Assembly: GCA_964211495.1 (NCBI GenBank)
Contig: CAXORL010000001.1
Span: 1,116,001 to 1,180,000, forward strand
DNA length: 64,000 nucleotides
Direction: 5' to 3'
Source of the DNA: Faucicola osloensis_B
Lineage (GTDB): Bacteria; Pseudomonadota; Gammaproteobacteria; Pseudomonadales; Moraxellaceae
Below are positions 26,568 through 35,667 of the stretch, one piece after another. Position numbers and translations under genes: made by a program. The notes under the pieces were generated by a model. The model made no database searches. It was not told the DNA's origin and was given only the letters and a program-made list of their open reading frames with translations. How positions within the stretch are numbered: position 1 is the stretch's first letter; each line of letters opens with the position of its first letter.

Positions 26568-27619
26568 TAATCAAAACTCCGTAACGCCAAGCCACAAGCT
26601 GCTATTAAGCTTGGCGCGTCCATAATCAGTAATTCAGTGTTGATATGGTTATTAATTGTCATATTTGAAAATGCATTGGCAATACCTGTGCGAGTACCAA
26701 GTTTTTGTTCAACCATGCTTGCTAGACCCGCAATGCTGGCACTGCCCCCACCCAACAAAATATAATCTACTTGGCTATTTTGGCTGGATGAAAAATAAAA
26801 CTGCAGCGAGCGGGTGATTTGCTGCACAATGGCATCTAAAAATGGCATTAATACATCAGTATAGTAATCATCTGGCAATGACAAGGTGCGCTTATTAATC
26901 ATCGCCTCCTCGAATGTCAAACCATAACGACTTTGAATACTTTCAGTTAACTGGGCGCCGCCAAAAAGCTGCTCACGGCTGTACACAAACTCCCCGTCTT
27001 TTGCAATATAAAGCGTGGTTTGGCTGTGCCCGATATCAATGAGGGCCACATGCTGAGGTTGACCTGGCAAGCTATCGACCATTAATTGAAAGGCACGTTC
27101 AACTGCGTAAGCCTCTACATCCACAATTTTAGTATCCAGTCCCGCCAAAGCACCCGCATCGACACGCTGGTCGACGTTTTCAGTGCGAGAGGCAACTAAC
27201 AATACCTTACACATATCAGGCGTGGCTGAAGGACCTATCACTTCAAAATCTAAATTAACTTCTGATAAAGGATAGGGAATATATTGGTCAGCATCCAAAC
27301 GTATACGAGATTCTCTTTCAAGCTCTGTGAGATCCGCTTCCATCTCAATAATTTTGCTAATAACCGAAGACCCAGATACGGCTGTCGCGATATTTTTGCT
27401 GGAAAAACCTCTACTACGGGATAATCTTGCGAGGGCGTCACTGACCGCGTCAATATCTACAATATTTTTATCCACAACTGCACCGCGGGGTAACGGTTCA
27501 ATGCCGTAGTTTCTTAAATGAAATAGACCTTGCTGCCGTGTTATTTCAACCATTTTTATCGCAGTGGTGGTGATATCTACCCCAACGACTAGCTTGTTGT
27601 TTTTTGTAAATAACCTCAC
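26567..27619 (-). CDS. pilM: Type IV pilus actin-like ATPase PilM
   Basis: 350 residues. Actin/FtsA-like fold: N-terminal phosphate-1 loop VGVDITTTAIKMVEI, connecting loop ALIDIGHSQTTLYI and adenosine motif ILLGGGSASIAGL. It sits in the cytoplasm and anchors PilN/PilO. The GTG start at 27619 has AAGGA eight bases upstream. First gene of pilMNOPQ and divergent from mrcA across a 199-bp promoter region, as in many gammaproteobacteria. Confidence 0.96.
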   Translation of the reverse strand: MRLFTKNNKLVVGVDITTTAIKMVEITRQQGLFHLRNYGIEPLPRGAVVDKNIVDIDAVSDALARLSRSRGFSSKNIATAVSGSSVISKIIEMEADLTELERESRIRLDADQYIPYPLSEVNLDFEVIGPSATPDMCKVLLVASRTENVDQRVDAGALAGLDTKIVDVEAYAVERAFQLMVDSLPGQPQHVALIDIGHSQTTLYIAKDGEFVYSREQLFGGAQLTESIQSRYGLTFEEAMINKRTLSLPDDYYTDVLMPFLDAIVQQITRSLQFYFSSSQNSQVDYILLGGGSASIAGLASMVEQKLGTRTGIANAFSNMTINNHINTELLIMDAPSLIAACGLALRSFD

Positions 27620-27780
27620 AAGTTTGTTCCTTGTATACTAAGTTCGGTAACGTGATTTTTACTACGCTACAATACTTTAGAAACTTTAGAGATTCAACCT
27701 TTAGTTATGACTAATTTATTAGGTGGCTTAAAAACAATAAAAGCAAAATAGATTTTTCACAGAACTCAAATTTTTTTAGG

Positions 27781-27786
27781 TATAAT
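27781..27786 (+). promoter_or_regulatory. Candidate -10 box of mrcA
   Basis: A perfect TATAAT lies 33 bp before the mrcA ATG. No convincing -35 is seen at 16-18 bp. The opposite strand of this 199-bp gap must also hold the pilM promoter, which I cannot pick out with confidence. Confidence 0.4.
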
Positions 27787-27818
27787 GGGGCTTTATTTTG
27801 CTTTGAGCTAATGACTTT

Positions 27819-30545
27819 ATGACCCAGTCGACTGCTGCTACCTTTACTTGGATGAAATTTTTACTCAATCTCTTGGTTGCAATTTTAGCGTTTCTTTTTA
27901 TTTTGGTATTAGCTTTCCCCATCGGTTTTTATGGTATGGCGATGTATATATCACCTAGCCTGCCAAGCTTAGATGACCTTAAAAAAGCCAAGCTGTCAAT
28001 GCCACTACAAATCTATACCGAGGACAACCAATTAATTGGTCAATACGGTAATGATATGTCTTTGCCAGTGAGTTATGAGCAAATTCCCAAAAATATGGTG
28101 AATGCTTTTTTAGCAGCCGAAGATTCGTCATTTTTTCAGCACAGCGGTATCAGTATTAAGGGCATTGGGCGCGCACTGACCGAAGCGGTGAGCGAGGATA
28201 GCCAGACAGGTGGGTCAACGATTACCCAGCAGGTGGCCAAAAATTATTTTTTATCCTCCGAACGTACCCTTAATCGTAAATTAACGGAGTTATTTTTAGC
28301 CCGTAAAATTGAAGAAAAGCTGTCTAAACAAGACATCATGACCTTATATGTTAATAAAATCTATTTGGGTCAAGGTGCGTATGGGATTAAAGCCGCCGCT
28401 AAGCAATATTATAGTAAATCATTAAACAACCTAACCATTGCAGAAATGGCAATGATTGCCGGTCTGCCAAAAGCGCCATCCAAATACAATCCTGTTGCCA
28501 ACCCTGAGCGCGCGTTAGAGCGGCGTAACTGGATTTTGGGTCAGATGCTTAAAAATGGCGCGATTAGCCAAGCGCAACACGACGAAGCAGTTGCCGCCCC
28601 CATCGGACTGCGCCTATACCAAGCAAAGCTTGATAAAAACTTACCGTATTTGGCGGAAATGACCCGTGCCTCATTGGTAGAGCAATATGGCGAAGCTGTC
28701 ATCAATTCGGGCTGGCGCGTAAAGCTTACCATTAATAGTGAAGCACAAGAAATTGCAGAAAACGCCATTAAACGCGGTTTATTTGCGTATGATCGCCGCC
28801 ACGGTTGGCGTGGCGCCCCTGCTAATACAAAAGATGAAGAAAAACTTGGCAAGCTTGCTAACTTCCCAGTTATCCATTCTTTTTATCCGGTTGAAGTCAC
28901 CAAAGTTTATCCTGGCAATGGCTTTGATGCGGTCATGAAAGACGGTACCCAGATTAAAGTGCCTTGGTCAAACATGCGCTGGGCGACACTGCACTATCGC
29001 AATCCCAACTCAGCATTTATCTCCAACAACATCGTCAATCTGCATGATATTGTGTATGTCACCTCAAATACTGACAACACCAGCTGGAGCTTGGTGCAAA
29101 TTCCAGCGGTTGAAGGTAGCCTAGTATCTGTCAATCCAGAAACTGGCGCGTTACTTGCGGTCGTTGGTGGCTTTGATTTTAATAAAAGTAAATTTAATCG
29201 CGCGATTCAAGGTTATCGCCAACCAGGCTCAACCATCAAGCCATTAGTCTACACCACTGCCCTAGAAAAAGGCTTTAGCCCAGATACCATGATATCTGAT
29301 GATCCATTGACCGTCGGTTCCTGGAAACCCAAAAACTCAGACGGTCGCAATTTGGGGATGATTCCACTGCGTAAAGGTTTATACCTATCACGCAATCTAG
29401 TATCGATTCGGGTACTACGTTCAGCGGGCATCTCTGATACGCGTGAGCTACTTAATGAATTCGGGTTGGAAAAAGAACGCATGCCAAACACGTTGTCATT
29501 GGCACTCGGTTCTGGTGAAGCAACCCCGTTACAGATGGCGACGGGCTATGCGACCTTTGCCAACGGCGGTCACCGTATTCAACCTTATTTTATTCAGCAG
29601 ATTTTTGACTATAGCGGTAAGCTGCAATACCAAGCTAACCCAAAACAAGCCTGTGCCGTATGCTTTAACAATGATTTACAGCAAACCAATGAAGACAACC
29701 TAACCGCCTTCCAAGAACAACGAGCTGCCTTGTTAAGTGGTCAGAGTGATGACGCTGAAGCGGGCGATAAAGCGACTGAAAAATCGGATTTATTCAACGC
29801 AAACCCACTGGCTAAAACCAGAGAACAAGACAATTTAGACAAACAAGATAAGAAAAAACTTAGCAAAGAAGAAGCGGCATTAGAAGCCAGCACTCAGCAA
29901 ATGCTAGCACGCCAAGCGTCGCTTGAAGCGCAATTATATGATGCAGGTCCCGACACTGATAAGCTAAAACCCATGCCTATTCAGTATATTCCAGCGCAGC
30001 AAGCGCCGCGTATTATTTCTTCTAACGTGGCATTCCAAATGGCAAATATCTTACGTGATGTCATCCAGCGCGGTACCGCGATTAAGGCGCGGGCGTTAGG
30101 TCGCTCAGATGTAGGTGGCAAGACAGGTACTACCAATGATGCCAAAGATGCGTGGTTTGCCGGTATCCACCCTAGAATGGTGACGACAGTTTGGGTCGGT
30201 TTTGACCAACCGATCGGTATGGGTAAAAAAGAATTTGGTGGTGTGGCGGCGCTACCCATTTGGATGGATTTCACCTCTAAAATGCTCAAAGGTCAACCTG
30301 TGGAATGGGTGTCAGTGAATAATCGCGCCAAATCCAAAAAACAAGAGCAGGAAACCATTGAGCTTACTGACAATGGGACTAGACGCGTCGATAGCAAGGG
30401 CAATGAAATCACCAGTGACGACAGTAAACCCCCGCAAGCGGTTACCCGAAAACGCCCTGAGGAACAAGCATCCGTACCGATGCCCACGACGGGTAATAAT
30501 ATCAATTACGCTCAGTTAAATAACAATAAACCACTGAACGAATGA
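27819..30545 (+). CDS. mrcA: Penicillin-binding protein 1A (bifunctional)
   Basis: 908 residues. An N-terminal transmembrane anchor (about 11-40) is followed by a GT51 glycosyltransferase domain with the catalytic Glu in AAEDSSFFQHSG (about 100) and GGSTITQQVAKNYFL. An OB-like domain comes next, then the transpeptidase with SxxK in GSTIKPL (about 471), SxN as SRN (about 523) and KTGTT (about 767). It polymerises and crosslinks peptidoglycan. Between the second and third transpeptidase motifs there is a strongly charged Gln/Lys/Glu-rich insertion (about 618-715) predicted as coiled coil. The C-terminal 60 residues are disordered and basic. It is divergent from pilM and ends in a strong terminator. 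Confidence 0.97.
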   Translation: MTQSTAATFTWMKFLLNLLVAILAFLFILVLAFPIGFYGMAMYISPSLPSLDDLKKAKLSMPLQIYTEDNQLIGQYGNDMSLPVSYEQIPKNMVNAFLAAEDSSFFQHSGISIKGIGRALTEAVSEDSQTGGSTITQQVAKNYFLSSERTLNRKLTELFLARKIEEKLSKQDIMTLYVNKIYLGQGAYGIKAAAKQYYSKSLNNLTIAEMAMIAGLPKAPSKYNPVANPERALERRNWILGQMLKNGAISQAQHDEAVAAPIGLRLYQAKLDKNLPYLAEMTRASLVEQYGEAVINSGWRVKLTINSEAQEIAENAIKRGLFAYDRRHGWRGAPANTKDEEKLGKLANFPVIHSFYPVEVTKVYPGNGFDAVMKDGTQIKVPWSNMRWATLHYRNPNSAFISNNIVNLHDIVYVTSNTDNTSWSLVQIPAVEGSLVSVNPETGALLAVVGGFDFNKSKFNRAIQGYRQPGSTIKPLVYTTALEKGFSPDTMISDDPLTVGSWKPKNSDGRNLGMIPLRKGLYLSRNLVSIRVLRSAGISDTRELLNEFGLEKERMPNTLSLALGSGEATPLQMATGYATFANGGHRIQPYFIQQIFDYSGKLQYQANPKQACAVCFNNDLQQTNEDNLTAFQEQRAALLSGQSDDAEAGDKATEKSDLFNANPLAKTREQDNLDKQDKKKLSKEEAALEASTQQMLARQASLEAQLYDAGPDTDKLKPMPIQYIPAQQAPRIISSNVAFQMANILRDVIQRGTAIKARALGRSDVGGKTGTTNDAKDAWFAGIHPRMVTTVWVGFDQPIGMGKKEFGGVAALPIWMDFTSKMLKGQPVEWVSVNNRAKSKKQEQETIELTDNGTRRVDSKGNEITSDDSKPPQAVTRKRPEEQASVPMPTTGNNINYAQLNNNKPLNE

Positions 30546-30578
30546 TTTTTTAATAAACCTTAGTTAATAAACCCTAAT

Positions 30579-30609
30579 AAAAAAGCTCGATTAATTATCG
30601 AGCTTTTTT
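30579..30609 (+). terminator. Terminator of mrcA
   Basis: AAAAAAGCTCGAT and ATCGAGCTTTTTT form a long stem around a short TAATT loop, 34 bp past the mrcA stop and followed by Ts. It would also work on the minus strand for the DUF6586-like gene. Confidence 0.88.
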
Positions 30610-30618
30610 ATGGTCTTT

Positions 30619-30660
30619 GATAAGTATTAAGGGGATAAGTATTAAGGGGGTAAGTAACAA
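30619..30660. repeat. Short tandem repeat (15-bp unit)
   Basis: GATAAGTATTAAGGG occurs twice in a row (30619-30633, 30634-30648), followed by a degenerate third unit. It lies in the tail-to-tail gap between mrcA and the DUF6586-like gene. It looks like replication slippage; no function is evident. Confidence 0.6.
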
Positions 30661-30689
30661 GGTAATAAATACCAAAATTGATTAAACGA

Positions 30690-31208
30690 TTAAAACTCAA
30701 TCATCCCTTCTCGCAAACTATCAATGGTATCCACCAAATCGCCACGCCATTGGCGAATCATATCGACTGAAATATGGGTACTTGATGGACTTGCCATAAT
30801 ATCAATCACCGGCAATTTGGCATTTTTATTGCTTTCATCACTCTCATTGCCGAGGTTTTGTGGCACAGGTTTATAGATAATTTGCTGCCATGCTTTTTCG
30901 ATATCGCCCAAATAATCATTAGCTAATAGTTGCTTTAACCGCATGACTTCAGGTGATACTTGGGTTTTGGTTTCCAAGGCATCACTAATTGATTGTAGAC
31001 TCGGATTTGGCATAGTTAAATTATAATAGCGCGCTACTTCTTGTAAGAATGCCAAATACCCGCCGTACAAATGCATGAGCGCGCTTTCAATATGTGCTTC
31101 CTGTAATTGCCCTTTTGGCGTCTGCTCAGCTTGCTGACAATAAATTCGGCAAAAATACATTTTTTGATTGGTTCTATCTGCTTGATAACGTGCAACACGA
31201 CCTGCCAT
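30690..31208 (-). CDS. DUF6586-like protein of unknown function
   Basis: 172 residues, cytoplasmic and helical. The first 30 residues contain GRVARYQADRTNQKMYFCRIYC, and a central region reads ESALMHLYGGYLAFLQEVARYY. The last part reads SSTHISVDMIRQWRGDLVDTIDSLREGM. This matches my memory of a small Pseudomonas/Acinetobacter family annotated DUF6586, with moderate certainty. No catalytic motif is visible. It lies directly after the rpoC terminator on the same strand and probably has its own promoter. Confidence 0.65.
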   Translation of the reverse strand: MAGRVARYQADRTNQKMYFCRIYCQQAEQTPKGQLQEAHIESALMHLYGGYLAFLQEVARYYNLTMPNPSLQSISDALETKTQVSPEVMRLKQLLANDYLGDIEKAWQQIIYKPVPQNLGNESDESNKNAKLPVIDIMASPSSTHISVDMIRQWRGDLVDTIDSLREGMIEF

Positions 31209-31243
31209 ATTTTTTCCTTAGACATTTGATACGGATATTTTGA

Positions 31244-31276
31244 TGAAAAAAAAGGCCAGTTGCAAGCACTGACCTT
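31244..31276 (-). terminator. Terminator of the rpoBC operon
   Basis: AAGGCCAGT and ACTGACCTT pair (one G-T wobble) around a TGCAAGC loop, with a run of A on the plus strand giving eight or more Us in the transcript. It is 18 bp past the rpoC stop. Confidence 0.85.
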
Positions 31277-31294
31277 TTTATGACTGATTAATGA

Positions 31295-34200
31295 TTATTT
31301 GGCATCTTGACTATTAAACTCTTCAGCAAATTGGTCTTCAAATGACATTGATGCAGGTTCCATGGTTTCAGCAAACAAGGTGTCTAACGCTTCTAACTGG
31401 TTTTCACCAGCTTCTGTCGCGGTTGTTTTACCACCCTCTAGACGCTGTGAATGGTAAGCTAAACCAGTACCTGATGGGACCAAACGACCGACGACCACGT
31501 TTTCTTTTAGACCACGTAAGTCATCAATCTTGCCAGTAACCGCTGCCGCCGTCAATACACGCGTTGTCTCTTGGAATGACGCTGCTGAAATAAAGCTTTC
31601 AGTTGCCAATGACGCCTTGGTGATACCGAGCAATAAACGGTCAAACTTGACTGGGAATTTGTTTTCTTCGTCGAGTTTTTTGTTCGTGGCTACGATATCC
31701 GCGTATTCAGCTTGGTCGCCTTTAAAGTGATTTGAGTCGCCGCCATCGGTAATTTCAACTTTACGTAGCATCTGACGAATAATCACTTCAATATGCTTGT
31801 CGTTGATTTTTACCCCTTGTAAGCGGTAAACGTCTTGTACTTCATTGACGATGTAGTTGGCAAGCTCAGTTTCACCTTTTAAGCGTAAGATATCGTGTGG
31901 GTTTTGTGGACCATCGGCAATCACCTCACCACGCTCAACACGTTCACCCTCAAATACGTTGATTTGACGCCATTTTGGAATCAACTCTTCATGCACTTCG
32001 CCGTCATCATTGGTGATGATAAAGCGGTTTTTACCTTTGGTGTCTTTACCAAAGCTTACTGTACCACTCATTTCCGCCATAATCGCATGGTCTTTTGGAC
32101 GACGCGCTTCAAATAAGTCAGCAACACGTGGTAGACCACCGGTAATATCTTTGGTACCTGATGATTCTTGTGGTACACGACCTAAAATCGAACCTGTTGT
32201 TACCTCATCGCCTTCACGCACACGAATGATGGTTTGCTGTGGTAAGAAGTACACCACTTCTTTACCCTCTTTGGTATCAAGGATAATCGCAGGACGTAAA
32301 TCTTTACCCGAGCTTGGGCGGTCTTTGGTTGCTAAGATTTCGTATGAGCTCATACCTGTTGCTTCATCGATTTTCATGGTGGCGGTTAAGCCATCGGTGA
32401 TTTCGCTAAAGCGTGCGGTACCTGATACCTCGGTAATGATTGGATGGGTATGCGGATCCCATTTACCAATGGTTTGACCTGGGGTAACTTCGGTGCCATC
32501 AGCCACTAGAATTGAAGAACCATACGGTGCTTTATAGCGCTCACGCTCACGGCCTAATTCATCGGTAATACTAATTTCTGCAGAGCGAGAGACTACGACC
32601 AAATGACCATCGGCATGACTAACAGATTTCAAGTTTTGGAAGCGAACAGTACCGCCTTTATTAACCTGAATGCTGTTTTCCACAGCGGCGGCACTCGCGG
32701 CACCACCCACGTGGAAGGTACGCATGGTTAGCTGAGTACCTGGCTCACCAATTGATTGCGCCGCCATGACACCCACAGACTCACCAATATTGACGCGGTG
32801 ACCGCGTGCTAAGTCACGACCATAACATTGTGAACAGACGCCATGTGGCACTTCACAAGTAATTACTGAACGTACCCAAACTTCGTCAATACCATGTTCA
32901 TCAAGGACTTTTACCCAATGCTCATCAAGCAAGGTACCTAGTGGAATAGCTAGTTCGCCTGTTTTATTTGACACCACATCTTTAGCAGTGACTCGGCCTA
33001 ACACGCGGTCAGCCAATTGTTCAATGATTTCACCACCCTCAATGTGTGGCTTCATCAAGATACCTTTATCGGTACCACAATCAGGCTGGGTGATAACCAA
33101 ATCTTGCGCAACGTCAACCAAGCGACGGGTTAAGTAACCTGAGTTTGCGGTTTTTAGTGCCGTATCAGCTAGACCTTTACGAGCACCGTGCGTCGAGATA
33201 AAGTACTGTAAAACGCTTAAGCCTTCACGGAAGTTGGCTTTAATTGGGGTTTCAATAATCGAGCCGTCTGGTTTTGCCATCAGACCACGCATACCTGCCA
33301 ACTGACGAATCTGTGCGGCACTACCACGCGCCCCTGAATCCGACATGATATAAATCGAGTTAAACGATTTTTCTTTTTCCGTTTCACCTTGACTGTTGAC
33401 AACGGTATCTTGTGACAAGTTATCCATCATCGCTTTGGCGATTTGGTCATTGGTACGTGACCAAATATCAATGACTTTGTTATAGCGCTCACCCGCAGTC
33501 ACAAAGCCTTGTTCAAACTGGCTTTCAATCTCACGAACTTCTGCATCAGCTGCTTCGATGATTTTGTTTTTGGTAGGTGGAATTAGCATATCTTCCATAC
33601 CAATGGATACACCTGACAACGTCGCTTGCGCAAAACCCAAGTACATCAATTGATCAGCAAACATGACGCTGTCTTTCACGCCCATTTTGCGGTAGCAAGA
33701 ATTGATAAGGCGAGCGATGTTTTTCTTAGTCATCTCTTTGTTGACTTCGTCAAAGCTCATACCTTTTGGGGTGATATTCCAAATCAAACAGCGACCCGCA
33801 ACGGTATCAACCATTTTGGTAACGGTATTGGCATTGCCTTCTTCATCATACGTGGTTTCTTCAATACGTACTTTAATTTTGGCATTGACGCTTAAATCAC
33901 CGGTACCTAGCGCGCGATACACTTCTTTCACGTTTGAGAAAGTCATGTTTTCGCCTTTGGCATTGATATGCGAACGGCTGATGTAATATAGCCCCAATAC
34001 AACGTCTTGTGATGGCGTGATGATTGGCTCACCATTGGCAGGTGACAAGATGTTGTTGGTTGACATCATCAAGGCACGGGCTTCAAGCTGGGCCTCCAAA
34101 GTTAACGGTACGTGTACCGCCATTTGGTCACCATCAAAGTCGGCGTTGAACGCGCTACAAACCAGCGGATGTAGCTGAATCGCTTTACCTTCAATCAGTA

Positions 34201-35524
34201 CAGGCTCAAATGCTTGTAAGCCCAAACGATGGAGGGTCGGTGCACGGTTCAGTAGTACTGGGTGTTCACGAATCACGCTAGCAAGCATATCCCACACTGC
34301 CGGTTCTTCACGCTCAACCATTTTCTTAGCGGCTTTGATAGTGGTCGCAATGCCATTTTGCAAAAGTTTGGCATAAGTAAATGGTTTGAACAGCTCAAGT
34401 GCCATTTTTTTAGGCAAGCCACATTGGTGTAGACGCAGGTATGGACCCACGGTAATGACCGAACGACCTGAATAGTCAACACGTTTACCCAGTAAGTTTT
34501 GACGGAAACGACCTTGTTTACCTTTAATCATATCGGCTAAAGATTTCAATGGACGTTTATTGCTACCCGTAATCGCACGACCGCGGCGACCGTTGTCAAG
34601 CAGCGCATCCACTGACTCTTGTAACATACGTTTTTCGTTACGTACGATGATGTCAGGCGCATTGAGCTCTAACAAGCGTTTTAAACGGTTGTTACGGTTA
34701 ATGACGCGGCGATATAAATCATTCAAGTCTGAAGTGGCAAAACGACCCCCTTCAAGCGGTACCAATGGACGCAAATCGGGTGGCAATACAGGTAACACCG
34801 TCATTACCATCCACTCAGGCTTATTGTTTGAATCACGGAATGACTCAAGCAATTTTAGGCGTTTTGACATTTTTTTAAGTTTGGTTTCTGAACCTGTGTT
34901 AGGAATTTCTTCACGTAACTGGTCGATTTCCAAATCTACGTCAATATCGCGCAGCAAGTCTTGGACCGCTTCAGCACCCATTTTTGCGGTGAATTCATCA
35001 CCAAACTCTTCAAGTGCTTTGAAGTAATCTTCATCATCGAGCAACTGATATTTTTCAAGGCTGGTTAAACCTGGGTCAGTGACGACATAGCTTTCAAAAT
35101 ACAATACGCGCTCGATATCACGCAAAGTCATATCAAGTAATAGACCGATACGGCTTGGTAATGATTTTAAGAACCAAATATGCGCAACTGGGCTTGCTAG
35201 CTCAATGTGACCCATACGCTCGCGGCGTACTTTGGCGGCGGTCACTTCAACGCCACATTTTTCACAGATCACGCCTTGGAATTTACGGCGTTTGTATTTA
35301 CCACACAAGCATTCGTAGTCTTTAACAGGCCCAAAAATTTTGGCACAAAAAAGACCATCACGTTCTGGTTTGAAAGTACGATAGTTGATGGTTTCAGGTT
35401 TTTTAACTTCCCCGTGCGACCAAGATTTGATGGTGTCAGGTGAGGCAAGAGAAATTTGAATGCTGTCGAACTCTTGGTTACCAGAGTCGGCAGGGCTTTT
35501 CATGATGTCTAATAAGTCTTTCAA
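31295..35524 (-). CDS. rpoC: RNA polymerase beta' subunit RpoC
   Basis: 1409 residues, full length. The N-terminal zinc ribbon (CLCGKYKRRKFQGVICEKCG, about 70-89) is followed by the active-site NADFDGDQM with three Mg-binding Asp residues (about 459-467). The second zinc site is CEVPHGVCSQCYGRD, and the bridge-helix/trigger-loop region includes GEPGTQLTMRTFH. The C-terminus reads ESFISAASFQETTRVL. Cytoplasmic core transcription enzyme. It follows rpoB after a 143-bp spacer with two hairpins. Confidence 0.99.
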   Translation of the reverse strand: MKDLLDIMKSPADSGNQEFDSIQISLASPDTIKSWSHGEVKKPETINYRTFKPERDGLFCAKIFGPVKDYECLCGKYKRRKFQGVICEKCGVEVTAAKVRRERMGHIELASPVAHIWFLKSLPSRIGLLLDMTLRDIERVLYFESYVVTDPGLTSLEKYQLLDDEDYFKALEEFGDEFTAKMGAEAVQDLLRDIDVDLEIDQLREEIPNTGSETKLKKMSKRLKLLESFRDSNNKPEWMVMTVLPVLPPDLRPLVPLEGGRFATSDLNDLYRRVINRNNRLKRLLELNAPDIIVRNEKRMLQESVDALLDNGRRGRAITGSNKRPLKSLADMIKGKQGRFRQNLLGKRVDYSGRSVITVGPYLRLHQCGLPKKMALELFKPFTYAKLLQNGIATTIKAAKKMVEREEPAVWDMLASVIREHPVLLNRAPTLHRLGLQAFEPVLIEGKAIQLHPLVCSAFNADFDGDQMAVHVPLTLEAQLEARALMMSTNNILSPANGEPIITPSQDVVLGLYYISRSHINAKGENMTFSNVKEVYRALGTGDLSVNAKIKVRIEETTYDEEGNANTVTKMVDTVAGRCLIWNITPKGMSFDEVNKEMTKKNIARLINSCYRKMGVKDSVMFADQLMYLGFAQATLSGVSIGMEDMLIPPTKNKIIEAADAEVREIESQFEQGFVTAGERYNKVIDIWSRTNDQIAKAMMDNLSQDTVVNSQGETEKEKSFNSIYIMSDSGARGSAAQIRQLAGMRGLMAKPDGSIIETPIKANFREGLSVLQYFISTHGARKGLADTALKTANSGYLTRRLVDVAQDLVITQPDCGTDKGILMKPHIEGGEIIEQLADRVLGRVTAKDVVSNKTGELAIPLGTLLDEHWVKVLDEHGIDEVWVRSVITCEVPHGVCSQCYGRDLARGHRVNIGESVGVMAAQSIGEPGTQLTMRTFHVGGAASAAAVENSIQVNKGGTVRFQNLKSVSHADGHLVVVSRSAEISITDELGRERERYKAPYGSSILVADGTEVTPGQTIGKWDPHTHPIITEVSGTARFSEITDGLTATMKIDEATGMSSYEILATKDRPSSGKDLRPAIILDTKEGKEVVYFLPQQTIIRVREGDEVTTGSILGRVPQESSGTKDITGGLPRVADLFEARRPKDHAIMAEMSGTVSFGKDTKGKNRFIITNDDGEVHEELIPKWRQINVFEGERVERGEVIADGPQNPHDILRLKGETELANYIVNEVQDVYRLQGVKINDKHIEVIIRQMLRKVEITDGGDSNHFKGDQAEYADIVATNKKLDEENKFPVKFDRLLLGITKASLATESFISAASFQETTRVLTAAAVTGKIDDLRGLKENVVVGRLVPSGTGLAYHSQRLEGGKTTATEAGENQLEALDTLFAETMEPASMSFEDQFAEEFNSQDAK

Positions 35525-35540
35525 ACTGCTTCTCCATCGA

Positions 35541-35578
35541 TTAAATTGAAGGTCGCTACAGATTGACTTTCAATTTAA
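35541..35578. repeat. Inverted repeat just upstream of rpoC
   Basis: TTAAATTGAA and TTCAATTTAA are perfectly complementary, extended by GTC/GAC after one mismatch. The stem would place the rpoC ribosome-binding region directly downstream, so it could affect beta' translation or RNA processing. Confidence 0.5.
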
Positions 35579-35627
35579 GGTTAATTTTTATTCGTTTGTC
35601 ATTAAAAAGGTAAACTATTGAGTTTGA

Positions 35628-35654
35628 GTATGGCGACGTTTAAAGCCGCCATAC
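35628..35654. repeat. Hairpin just downstream of rpoB
   Basis: GTATGGCG and CGCCATAC pair perfectly around an 11-nt loop, 14 bp past the rpoB stop. No T-run follows on the minus strand, so read-through into rpoC is expected. Confidence 0.5.
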
Positions 35655-35667
35655 TTACAATCACGGC

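Noticed and set aside
30619..30660. Possible CRISPR or iteron array
   Set aside because: Only two and a half adjacent 15-bp units without spacers; simple tandem duplication.
35207..35443. Plus-strand frame opposite the rpoC N-terminus
   Set aside because: Antisense shadow of a highly conserved gene with no independent support.
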